From JAAYUD01 sp041907665 (GTDB lineage Bacteria; Bacteroidota; Bacteroidia; Bacteroidales; Bacteroidaceae): 64,000 bases of DNA. The DNA lies in assembly GCA_041907665.1 (NCBI GenBank), contig JAYRGW010000009.1, forward strand, positions 28,040-92,039, given 5' to 3'. Below are positions 8,893-17,505 of the stretch, one piece after another. The translations under genes and the position numbers were made by a program. How positions within the stretch are numbered: position 1 is the first letter of the stretch; every line of letters begins with the position of its first letter. The notes below the pieces were generated by a model that had not been told where the DNA came from, ran no database searches, and worked only from the letters and a program-made list of their open reading frames with translations.

Positions 8893-9398
8893 TTTAGGAT
8901 ATAAAGCTTCCCTATTCATAATAATTACCTATATCATCTATCTCTCATATAAGCTATAGTCATGACATTGCCAAGCTATTGGCAATGTTTTGCCTCCCTG
9001 TTGGCAAAGTTGTGCCAAGCTATTGGCACAACTAAGAAAAGGCCATCCCAACATCTACATCTTCCATAACGTACAAATTCCTCTTTCACTATCATTCACG
9101 CTACTAATAGCAAACAATAAACTGGTATTTATAACATAGCTTCAATAAATCCTAGTATCAGGTGTAGGTTTTATTTGAGGAAAGTTCTTATTTGAACAGT
9201 AAAAAAGAACCGATATATTTCACTCCATTTGTTTAAGAAACAGCCTGCTATAATATATCTTTACTACAAAAACAAAAAATACCACTTTAAAAACAAATAT
9301 TACACATGCTTATTTTCACATAACAATACATTTGTGTCAAAGAATTCGCACAGTGTGTCCGAACACACTATCGAAAAACACATTTTTAAATCAATATC
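8893..9398 (+). promoter_or_regulatory. 506-bp intergenic region with hairpin cluster and susC leader
   Basis: The left part holds three adjacent hairpins (8965-9033, listed separately). The stretch 9034-9326 is A/T-rich with no coding signal I trust. A TACATTTG box at 9327-9334 fits a -7 element for susC, without a TTTG at -33, as expected for a promoter that needs an activator such as the HTCS. A 7-bp stem with a 4-nt loop (AGTGTGT-CCGA-ACACACT, 9352-9369) would sit in the 5' leader, 29 bp before the susC ATG. Confidence 0.5.
8965..9033. repeat. Three tandem hairpins, two with the same core
   Basis: Hairpin 1 (8965-8988) has a perfect 10-bp stem ACATTGCCAA and loop GCTA. Hairpin 2 (8989-9008) has a 6-bp stem TTTGCC/GGCAAA. 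Hairpin 3 (9008-9033) has a perfect 11-bp stem AGTTGTGCCAA and the same GCTA loop. Hairpins 1 and 3 share the 14-nt core GCCAAGCTATTGGC. No T-run follows in either direction, so they are not ordinary terminators; a REP-like repeat or RNA-end protection are possibilities. Confidence 0.7.
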
Positions 9399-12300
9399 AT
9401 GCAAAGGAAGTCTAATAAATTGAAAAACATGTGCGCTACTCTGCTACTATCTTTAGCAGTATTTACATCGCTTAGCGTATCCGCGCAGAATGTGACCGTA
9501 AAAGGCACCGTGAAAGACAAGACAGGAGAAGCTATTATCGGCGCTTCTGTAGTTCAAAAAGGGAAAGCCGGTAATGGAAGTATTACCGATATTGAAGGCA
9601 ATTTCAGTATCAATAATATTCCGACCGATGCTACGTTGATTGTCTCTTATGTGGGTATGAAAACTCAGGAAGTACCACTAAAAGGGAAAAAAATGGTTGA
9701 GGTCATTTTAGAGGAAGATGCACAGGCATTGGAAGAAGTTGTGGTTATTGGTTATGGCACTGTAAAGCGTAAAGACATAACCGGGTCGGTATCTTCTGTT
9801 AACGCTGACCAGATTGCAGCCGTTCCTGTAGCCTCAGCAACAGAAGCCATCACCGGTAAAATGGCAGGTGTCCAAATCACAACAACAGAAGGTTCGCCGG
9901 ATGCTGAAATGAAGATTCGCGTACGCGGTGGCGGGTCAATAACTCAAAGTAACGAACCCCTCTTTATAGTTGACGGTTTCCCCGTATCATCCATTTCGGA
10001 CATAGCAACCAGTGATATTGAATCCATTGACGTCTTAAAAGATGCATCCTCAACTGCTATTTATGGTTCACGTGGAGCAAACGGTGTAATCTTAGTCACC
10101 ACTAAATCGGGAAAACAAGGTAAATTCAGTGTAAATTATAATTCGTATTACAGTTGGAAGACACTTGCCAAGAAGATGGATGTGCTGTCACCAAAAGACT
10201 ATGTGAAATGGCAGTATGAATTGGCTGCTCTGAAAAGTTCCACAGATTTGACTTCATACACCGATTTCTATGGTAACTACAGTGATATAGATATGTATAA
10301 TAATGTTCCGAGTAACGATTGGCAAGACTTAACCTTCGGACGGACAGGGCATACTTTTAATCAGAGCTTGAGCATTAATGGAGGATCGGATAAGATCCGC
10401 TATGCTTTCAACTATTCTCATGTTAACGAGAAAGCCATCATGGAACAATCCAGTTTCAAAAGAGACAACTTTAGCCTGAAACTGAACTCAAATCCAACCA
10501 AGAAGTTGGCTGTGGATTTTTCTGTAAGGTATTCGAATACAGATATCAATGGTGGTGGCGCAAACGACACCAAGAGTACTTACGATTCCGACAAACGTCT
10601 GAAATATTCTGTAATATATACTCCGATACCATTACGCAACCTTACAACCGATAGTGGAAATTCAGACGACGACTTAGGAAACTTATACGATCCGCTAGTC
10701 TCCATTTCAGATAATGCACGTGAGCAAAACAGAAAACAGCTAAATATGGCAGGTAGTGTAACTTGGGAGGTTATCAACAATCTTAAAGTAAGAGCCGAGC
10801 TTGGATTAGATGATTATCATTTTACAGATCAACGCTTTTGGGGATTGACAACTTATCTCATCAAAAACGAACCGGCTGTAGAAAATCAAGGTAAACCGGC
10901 CGCTCAATTTGTGAATACGGCACAGAAAACGTTCCGTAGCACCAATACTGTGAATTATGACTTTAAGAAATTATTGGGAGAAAATCACCATTTAAATTTG
11001 ATGGCGGGTCATGAGTACATCATCATTAAGCAAACTACTTTAACTGATATGATGCATGGCTTTCCTGTATGGTTCACCGCTAACGATGCATGGTCCTTGT
11101 CTACACAGGGTGTTCCTTATTCCATTAACAAGAATCTAAGTCCGGATGATAAATTACTTTCACTCTTCGGACGTGCCAACTACGATTATCAAAGCAAGTA
11201 TCTACTTAGCGCAACTTTCCGCGCAGATGCTTCATCCAAATTCAACAGCCAAAACCGTTGGGGTTACTTCCCTTCGGCAGCCGTTGCATGGCGTATCTCT
11301 TCCGAACCGTTTATGGAAAAGACCAAGAACTGGCTGGACGATTTAAAGTTACGCTTTAGTTATGGAACAGCCGGAAATAACAATATCCCCTCTGGACAAC
11401 TTACCCAAGTATTCGAATCCAAAGCTACAGCGTGGGTTAACGGATTCAGCAACTACTGGGCAGCATCTAAAACAATGGCCAACCCTAATTTGAAGTGGGA
11501 AACAACCGTAACTCGTAATGTCGGTGTAGACTTTACATTACTTGGCGGAAGATTGAATGGATCGGTTGAAGGCTACATCAATACCACTAAAGATTTGTTA
11601 ATTCTATTTCCTGTTTCGGGAACGGGCTATGACAACCAATACCGCAACATGGGCAAAACAGAGAATAAAGGTATAGAAGCCACTTTAAATTGGACGGCTA
11701 TCAATACTAAAAATGTCGAACTGAGCTTTAGCGGCAATATAGGTTTCAATAAAAATAAGATAAAGTCACTGGGGATTATGAACGACTTCGGAGCAGAGTC
11801 ACGCTGGGCATCTTCCGAAATAGGATATGATTATTGGATTTCTGTAGGTGGAGCTGTAGGACAAATGATTGGCTATCGTTCGGACGGAAGATATGAAGTA
11901 TCCGACTTCGAAAATTATGATGGTAAAACATGGACACTAAAAAAAGGAGTCACGGATTCTTCACCGGTAGTTGGTACGCTACGTCCGGGAGTAATGAAAC
12001 TAAAAGATATCAAAGGTAATGACAATATCGTTAATTCTGACGAGAAAGAAATCATTGGCGATGCCAATCCTTTGCATACAGGTGGTTTCTCAATCAACGG
12101 CAGATTATATGGTTTCGATCTTTCAGCAAACTTTAACTGGAGTTACGGCAACGATATCTACAACGCAAACAAGATAGAATTTACCCAAACCGGTAAATAT
12201 CAATACAGGAATATGATTGATATCATGGCAGACGGAAAACGTTGGACTAATTTAAATGCAGATGGAACCATTTGTAATGATCCCGCACAACTTGCCGCAA

Positions 12301-12617
12301 TGAATGCCAATACAACAATGTGGTCTCCAAAAACAGATCGAATGATATTTACCGACTGGGCAGTAGAAGACGGATCTTTCCTGCGACTCAACACGTTGAC
12401 TTTGGGTTACACCATTCCGTCATCGCTATTGCAAAAATTCAAGATAACCAGCTTACGCTTTTATGTTACCGGATATAATCTTTTCTGCTTGACCAGTTAT
12501 TCGGGATATGACCCGGAAGTATCTACAATACGTAATACTAATTTAACCCCGGGCGTAGATTATTCTGCTTACCCCAAAAGCCGCCAATTCGTAGTTGGTG
12601 TGAACCTTAACTTTTAA
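9399..12617 (+). CDS. SusC-like TonB-dependent outer-membrane transporter (pectin locus)
   Basis: A 1072-residue SusC family protein that, with SusD, imports oligosaccharides across the outer membrane. A signal peptide ends at about residue 29 (SVSAQ). A carboxypeptidase-like beta-sandwich follows (about 32-105; VKGTVKDKTGEAIIGASV). Next come the SusC motif EEVVVIGYGTVKRKDITGSVS near 115-135 and the plug domain to about 230, with GSRGANGVILVTTK. The remainder is the 22-strand barrel, ending in a terminal Phe (VGVNLNF). SusD starts 12 bp downstream. The leader holds a hairpin and a -7 box. The ligand is inferred to be a pectic oligomer from neighbours only. Confidence 0.95.
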   Translation: MQRKSNKLKNMCATLLLSLAVFTSLSVSAQNVTVKGTVKDKTGEAIIGASVVQKGKAGNGSITDIEGNFSINNIPTDATLIVSYVGMKTQEVPLKGKKMVEVILEEDAQALEEVVVIGYGTVKRKDITGSVSSVNADQIAAVPVASATEAITGKMAGVQITTTEGSPDAEMKIRVRGGGSITQSNEPLFIVDGFPVSSISDIATSDIESIDVLKDASSTAIYGSRGANGVILVTTKSGKQGKFSVNYNSYYSWKTLAKKMDVLSPKDYVKWQYELAALKSSTDLTSYTDFYGNYSDIDMYNNVPSNDWQDLTFGRTGHTFNQSLSINGGSDKIRYAFNYSHVNEKAIMEQSSFKRDNFSLKLNSNPTKKLAVDFSVRYSNTDINGGGANDTKSTYDSDKRLKYSVIYTPIPLRNLTTDSGNSDDDLGNLYDPLVSISDNAREQNRKQLNMAGSVTWEVINNLKVRAELGLDDYHFTDQRFWGLTTYLIKNEPAVENQGKPAAQFVNTAQKTFRSTNTVNYDFKKLLGENHHLNLMAGHEYIIIKQTTLTDMMHGFPVWFTANDAWSLSTQGVPYSINKNLSPDDKLLSLFGRANYDYQSKYLLSATFRADASSKFNSQNRWGYFPSAAVAWRISSEPFMEKTKNWLDDLKLRFSYGTAGNNNIPSGQLTQVFESKATAWVNGFSNYWAASKTMANPNLKWETTVTRNVGVDFTLLGGRLNGSVEGYINTTKDLLILFPVSGTGYDNQYRNMGKTENKGIEATLNWTAINTKNVELSFSGNIGFNKNKIKSLGIMNDFGAESRWASSEIGYDYWISVGGAVGQMIGYRSDGRYEVSDFENYDGKTWTLKKGVTDSSPVVGTLRPGVMKLKDIKGNDNIVNSDEKEIIGDANPLHTGGFSINGRLYGFDLSANFNWSYGNDIYNANKIEFTQTGKYQYRNMIDIMADGKRWTNLNADGTICNDPAQLAAMNANTTMWSPKTDRMIFTDWAVEDGSFLRLNTLTLGYTIPSSLLQKFKITSLRFYVTGYNLFCLTSYSGYDPEVSTIRNTNLTPGVDYSAYPKSRQFVVGVNLNF

Positions 12618-12629
12618 AACTATACGAAA

Positions 12630-14399
12630 ATGAATATAAAGAAATTTACATACTTAGTCAGCGTCTCATTATGTCTATTGACATCATGTGACATGGAAGC
12701 ACCCAGCAAATCATCGTTGGACGAATCCCTGATCTTTTCGACACCTTCTCTAGCCGAAGCTGCCGTGATGGGCATTCATGTATCTTTTGGAGAAACAAAT
12801 TCTTATCGTGGCCGTTTTTTACCGTACTACGGCATTAATTCAGACGTTGAGTGGATTAATGGCATGTCGACAACAACAAATGACGATGCCAAGTATTCAT
12901 TAACAGGATATGCAGCCAGCCCTACAAATACGCAGATGAACGATGCCACTAATGCTTGGGCTAAATTCTATGAAGGTATTGAAAGAGCCAATTTGGCTAT
13001 ACGCGGCTTACGCACTTACGGTAATGTGAGTACCAACTCCGAATTGGCGCAATTGTTAGGTGAGGCTTTAACCCTACGTGCTGTAGTGTATTTGGACTTG
13101 GTCAAAGCATGGGGGGATGTTCCTGCACGTTTTGAGCCCGTTACTTCCGAGACAACTTATGTACCACGCTCCGATCGTGATATCATATACAAGCAACTAT
13201 TGGCAGACTTATTGGAAGCGGAGAACTTAGTTCCATGGCCTAATGGTTCCACTGTAACGTCGAGTGTGGAACGAGTTAATAAAGCTTTTGTAAAGTCTTT
13301 AAGAGCACGCATTGCTCTTTATGCCGGAGGCTATAGCCAAAGGAAAGATGGTATTCGTCTAAGTACCGATCCCGAACTAAGTCGTGAAAAAATGTACGCA
13401 ATAGCCAAACAAGAATGTGAAGACGTAATCAATCAAAACGTATGTAAACTCGGTTCATTCGAAGATAACTTCCGCCGGCTTTGTTTGGAAAAAACGGATG
13501 CAGGACAAGAATCAATATGGGAAATACCTTTCGCCGCGGGACGCGGACGGGTATTGTACACATTTGGTGTTAAACACCAAGCTGCCGACCAATATACCCA
13601 ACAAGCACAAGGTGGGGTAAACGGACCATTACCTTATTTGTACTACGATTACGATGTACAGGATGTTCGACGTGATATAACCTGCGTACCTTACGAATGG
13701 TCAAAAGCTAATCCGTCAAAACAACAGTTACGTTCACTTAAGAACTGGTGTTTCGGAAAACTCCGTTACGAATGGATGACCCGTATTGTGACTTCTACAA
13801 ACGACGACGGCATAAATTGGCAATATATGCGCCTTGCCGACGTGTATCTTATGGCTGCAGAAGCCATTAACGAATTGGAAGGGCCTGCAAATGCTGCTAA
13901 ATATATGAAGCCTATCTTAGACCGGGCATTACCGGCTGATAAAGTAACGGCTTATATGACTAAAGCAACAGCAAATAAAAGTGCATTTTTCAATGCTATT
14001 GTAGAACAGAGAGGACTGGAATTTGCCGGCGAATGTCTACGTAAGGCCGACCTTATCCGTTGGAATCTGCTCAAGACCAAATTGGACGAAGCAAAAGCTA
14101 AGATGGCACGTTTGGCAACACATACCGGTGAGTATGCAGACCTTCCTGTCAAGCTCTATTATAAGACAGCTAGTAATGGCGAAAGCTTGGTTATCTATGG
14201 GCTGAACCATGGCGACACAGATTCAGCAGGCGCCATACTTGGCTATTCGGGTAGTACAGATTGGATTAAAGCCGATGGTTCATCATTGCCTCAAGAGCTC
14301 ATTGATGCATTATACCAAAACAATCCGGATGAACATCAATATTGGCCCATTTGGAAAACATTTATCGACAGTAGTAATGGAACTTTAACCAATGACTAA
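12630..14399 (+). CDS. SusD-like surface glycan-binding lipoprotein (pectin locus)
   Basis: A 589-residue SusD/RagB family lipoprotein that caps the SusC barrel and binds the incoming glycan. The lipobox LLTSC places the lipidated Cys at residue 20, followed by DMEAPSKSSLDES. The alpha-helical TPR-like core is visible, with the typical segment EALTLRAVVYLDLVKAWGDVP near 145-165 and the C-terminal RLADVYLMAAEAINEL and VEQRGLEFAGECLRKADLIRW blocks. It lies 12 bp after susC and 2 bp before the next lipoprotein gene, so the three form one operon. Substrate specificity is inferred from the locus. Confidence 0.93.
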   Translation: MNIKKFTYLVSVSLCLLTSCDMEAPSKSSLDESLIFSTPSLAEAAVMGIHVSFGETNSYRGRFLPYYGINSDVEWINGMSTTTNDDAKYSLTGYAASPTNTQMNDATNAWAKFYEGIERANLAIRGLRTYGNVSTNSELAQLLGEALTLRAVVYLDLVKAWGDVPARFEPVTSETTYVPRSDRDIIYKQLLADLLEAENLVPWPNGSTVTSSVERVNKAFVKSLRARIALYAGGYSQRKDGIRLSTDPELSREKMYAIAKQECEDVINQNVCKLGSFEDNFRRLCLEKTDAGQESIWEIPFAAGRGRVLYTFGVKHQAADQYTQQAQGGVNGPLPYLYYDYDVQDVRRDITCVPYEWSKANPSKQQLRSLKNWCFGKLRYEWMTRIVTSTNDDGINWQYMRLADVYLMAAEAINELEGPANAAKYMKPILDRALPADKVTAYMTKATANKSAFFNAIVEQRGLEFAGECLRKADLIRWNLLKTKLDEAKAKMARLATHTGEYADLPVKLYYKTASNGESLVIYGLNHGDTDSAGAILGYSGSTDWIKADGSSLPQELIDALYQNNPDEHQYWPIWKTFIDSSNGTLTND

Positions 14400-14401
14400 G
14401 A

Positions 14402-15946
14402 ATGAAGATTATGAACAGACTATTTAAAAATGCCATACTCGCCATCAGCTATGCATTGGCTGTAAGTGCATGTTCTGATCAAAGTGAACAGATCACAAGC
14501 ATTGACTATGAACGTTTATTCTCTCCCATCAACATGAAATCTGAAATCAAGAATGACACTGTTTCTGATGTGACTTGGACTTCAGTAACAGGGGCAAGCA
14601 GCTATGACGTGGAGATCTATGAAGAAGATGCAAATATGGCATTTAGCGGAACTCCGCTAAGAGTATCAAATGTCACGGCAGCAGAGATTTTATACACAGG
14701 GCTTGCATGGGATACCGATTATTCAGTGCGTGTCAAAGCAAAGGGCGAGAATATTACTGAATCTAAATGGACAGCTTTGACCTTCAAAACCAATCATGAA
14801 CGGTTGCTTACAATTGCTGATGATACAGAGCCAAGGGAAGTCACTTTGCAATGGCCTATAGGGCAAGTAGCAACCACTATCACTGTCACTCCGGGCGATA
14901 TTACACACAACATTACTGCAGAAGAATTGGCCACGGGTACAGTCAGAATTACCGGACTTACGGGTAAAACAGCCTACACGGCTACACTGAAGAACGGAAA
15001 GAAGACACGTGGCCTGGTAACTTGGACAACACCTATTGATCCTTTAGACGGCGCCACGTTAGTAACACCTCAAGATGATTTGGCAGCAGTGCTTGCAGCA
15101 GCTAACAATGGAGATATTATAGCGCTGGAGGAAGGAACTTACAACATCGCCACACTCAATATAACAAAATCTGTTATCATTGCCGGTGTTAGTGCCAAGA
15201 GGAAACCTGTGTTGCAAAGCACAATCGTCAAACTGGATAATAATGCAGGAGTGGAATTGAAAAATCTTATCTTGGATGGAACAGGCTCAACAGGTGATCA
15301 AACAATTATTTATGCCGCCGGTGATAGCTTTGGAGCATTAGCCATTGATGGATGTGAAATTAAGAACTATACCAAAGGTGCTTTATATGTGAACTATAAA
15401 ACAAAGATTAAGTCAATTAGTATCACAAACTGCCTATACCATGAAATAGAGTGTAACGGTGGGGATATGTTCGACTTCCGTAATGGACTGGCTGAAACAT
15501 TTAAATTTAGTAATAATACGGTATATAATAGTGCTTTGGCTCGTGATTTCTTCCGAATGGATGCTCCAGGCTCGACGAATTATCCAGATAGCAAGAGTGT
15601 GATCACCATTGAAAACAATACATTCTATAAAGTAATCAATGGAGCTACCAGACGTATGCTATACATTCGTTTGGGAAACCAAGAAATTCATTTCAACAAG
15701 AACATTCTTGCAGGAACTCTAGGCTATTACAGTAATCAACCAAGCACTACCATTACAGAGATGAAAGATAACAATTATTTCAACGCTCCAAACTTTACGG
15801 CAAGTACCCAAGCCAGTGCAAAGAATGACACAGGTGTCTATACTTCGTTAGACCCGGGTTTCGCAAATGCAGATGCAGGAAACTTCAAGGTCGGCAATGC
15901 GACGTTGATTACAAAAATTGTTGGTGACGGAAGATGGCTTAAGTAA
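14402..15946 (+). CDS. Surface glycan-binding lipoprotein with FN3-like and beta-helix (DUF4957/DUF5123-type) domains
   Basis: A 514-residue lipoprotein in the SusE/F position. The signal sequence ends in LAVSAC (lipid Cys near residue 22). Residues about 45-130 form a fibronectin-III-like domain (TWTSVTGASSYDVEIYEE...YSVRVKAKGEN), and a second beta-sandwich runs to about 210. From about 225 the chain looks like a right-handed beta-helix resembling DUF4957 (GDIIALEEGTYNIATLNI), and the end (about 390-514) resembles DUF5123. Proteins of this build occur in homogalacturonan loci and are thought to bind pectin at the cell surface; no lyase catalytic residues are evident. A strong terminator follows. 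Confidence 0.8.
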   Translation: MKIMNRLFKNAILAISYALAVSACSDQSEQITSIDYERLFSPINMKSEIKNDTVSDVTWTSVTGASSYDVEIYEEDANMAFSGTPLRVSNVTAAEILYTGLAWDTDYSVRVKAKGENITESKWTALTFKTNHERLLTIADDTEPREVTLQWPIGQVATTITVTPGDITHNITAEELATGTVRITGLTGKTAYTATLKNGKKTRGLVTWTTPIDPLDGATLVTPQDDLAAVLAAANNGDIIALEEGTYNIATLNITKSVIIAGVSAKRKPVLQSTIVKLDNNAGVELKNLILDGTGSTGDQTIIYAAGDSFGALAIDGCEIKNYTKGALYVNYKTKIKSISITNCLYHEIECNGGDMFDFRNGLAETFKFSNNTVYNSALARDFFRMDAPGSTNYPDSKSVITIENNTFYKVINGATRRMLYIRLGNQEIHFNKNILAGTLGYYSNQPSTTITEMKDNNYFNAPNFTASTQASAKNDTGVYTSLDPGFANADAGNFKVGNATLITKIVGDGRWLK

Positions 15947-15967
15947 ACCACAAATCTCATTATAATA

Positions 15968-16011
15968 AAAGCAGTATATTGAATGGAAATATCCATTCAA
16001 TATACTGCTTT
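15968..16011 (+). terminator. Strong terminator after the susCD operon
   Basis: A perfect 20-bp stem (15968-15987 with 15992-16011) closes a 4-nt AATA loop and runs into TTTTT. It ends the three-gene susC-susD-lipoprotein operon. Confidence 0.88.
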
Positions 16012-16111
16012 TTGTTTTAAGAATATGCCATACAGAGATCCATTCAACCAACTAAAAACACAAAAAGGAAAAATCGGTGCAACAAAACACAGATATTTCA
16101 ATTTGAAGATC

Positions 16112-16119
16112 TATTTTTG
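16112..16119 (+). promoter_or_regulatory. Possible -7 box of the symporter gene
   Basis: TATTTTTG matches TAnnTTTG, 17 bp before the ATG at 16137. The -33 element is not recognisable. Confidence 0.4.
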
Positions 16120-16136
16120 CACAAAATAGCAAATTG

Positions 16137-17399
16137 ATGCTTCAAATGAGAATAATAAAGACTTATGCATTTACCATCTGCCTGATCATTGGAATTGTGA
16201 TAGGAGGAATTAGTGGAATAGTATTTGGTGAAAAAGCCTCCGTGGTCAAGCCGATAGGCGATATTTTCCTTAACATGATGTTTGTACTTATAGTCCCGTT
16301 AGTCTTTCTCAGTATATCAACGGCTATTTACAACATGAAGCAGATGAACATGATAGGCAAAGTCATGTTTAACATCATTCTCGTTTTCCTCGGCTCGGCA
16401 ATAATAGCAGCAACGGCAGCATATATTCTCACCAGTTTTTATAATCCGCTTAACGGCGTGGATAAAGCCATGATAATGGCAAATCTGCCGGAATATAGTT
16501 CAACGGCGCATTTAAACAGCGGGGATATGTTTGTAAAGACATTCAGTGTCCCCGATTTCTTGCAATTGTTTACCAAAGCAAATTTACTTCCTCTCATTCT
16601 TTTCTCAGCATTCTTCGGCTTAGCCACTGCATATAGTGGAGAACATGGCAAGACCGTAGCCCAACTATTGAATTCAGGTATGATGGTTATTTTACGAATG
16701 ATGAAGATTTTCATGTACGCTGCTCCTATAGGACTCGGATGTTATTTTGCAGATACCATAGGCAAAGTCGGCGTTCATATATTAAATGGCTATGCTAATG
16801 CTTTTGCGCTTTACCTGGTGCTTACCGTAATTTGCTACTTCGGACTTAATTCTCTCTATATCGGATTGGCTGGTGGCGCAAAAAGTTGGCGTACGTTTTG
16901 GCGACACATCATCACACCGTCACTCACGGCTATTGCGACTTCATCAAGTGCTGCCTGCATCCCTATTAATATTGAAGCCTCAAAAAAGATGGGTGTTCCT
17001 GCAAATATCGCAGAAACGGTTATTCCCTTAGGAACCAATATGCACAAAGATGGATCGGTCATGGGGGGTATCATAAAAATCGTCTTTCTATTGACAATAT
17101 TCGGACAAAACACGGGTTTCTCTAGTAATGTAGTCTTCATTATCGGCGTGGCTCTGCTTGTCGGAGCTGTTATGGGAGCCATCCCAAGCGGAGGTATGAC
17201 CGGAGAATTATTAATCTGTTCGGTTTTCGGTTTTTCGCCACAACTTGCGGGAACACTTATGGTAATCAGTACAATTATTGATGTACCCGCCACATTACTC
17301 AATTCTACTGGTAATATTGTAAGTTCAGTACTTGTTGCCCGACTGACAAAGGGTAAAGAATGGGCGGAAAATAACAGGGAAGAAAATGATATGCTTTAA
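16137..17399 (+). CDS. Dicarboxylate/amino acid:cation symporter (DAACS family)
   Basis: A 420-residue inner-membrane symporter related to GltP and DctA, which couple Na+ or H+ to uptake of dicarboxylates or acidic amino acids. Family marks are the serine-rich re-entrant loop AIATSSSAACIP near residues 265-276, the ETVIPLGTNMHKDGSVMGG segment near 295-313, and DVPATLLNSTGN near 382-393, corresponding to the D-x-x-x-T-x-x-N region. About eight membrane segments are seen. The ATG at 16137 is preferred over the TTG at 16134; 16146 is also possible. It lies between a terminator and the GH3 promoter, so it is a single-gene unit inside the pectin locus. The substrate is unknown. Confidence 0.9.
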   Translation: MLQMRIIKTYAFTICLIIGIVIGGISGIVFGEKASVVKPIGDIFLNMMFVLIVPLVFLSISTAIYNMKQMNMIGKVMFNIILVFLGSAIIAATAAYILTSFYNPLNGVDKAMIMANLPEYSSTAHLNSGDMFVKTFSVPDFLQLFTKANLLPLILFSAFFGLATAYSGEHGKTVAQLLNSGMMVILRMMKIFMYAAPIGLGCYFADTIGKVGVHILNGYANAFALYLVLTVICYFGLNSLYIGLAGGAKSWRTFWRHIITPSLTAIATSSSAACIPINIEASKKMGVPANIAETVIPLGTNMHKDGSVMGGIIKIVFLLTIFGQNTGFSSNVVFIIGVALLVGAVMGAIPSGGMTGELLICSVFGFSPQLAGTLMVISTIIDVPATLLNSTGNIVSSVLVARLTKGKEWAENNREENDML

Positions 17400-17443
17400 A
17401 TAGATTCAATCAAGAATCGTGACAGCTTCCAACTTGGATAATA

Positions 17444-17475
17444 TTTGCAAAAATCAAAGTTATCATGTAGATTTG
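17444..17475 (+). promoter_or_regulatory. Consensus promoter of the GH3 gene
   Basis: TTTG at 17444-17447 and TAGATTTG at 17468-17475 are exactly 20 bp apart, matching the Bacteroidetes housekeeping promoter. It lies 30 bp before the ATG at 17506. Confidence 0.75.
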
Positions 17476-17505
17476 TAAATCTTATCCATCCCAAAAGTCA
17501 AAGCT

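Noticed and set aside
9229..9423. 64-residue ORF before susC
   Set aside because: A/T-rich, Lys/Asn/Phe-heavy composition, overlaps the susC start and contains its likely promoter and hairpin.
16856..17302. 148-residue antisense ORF in the symporter gene
   Set aside because: Shadow of conserved membrane segments; no domain or start signal.
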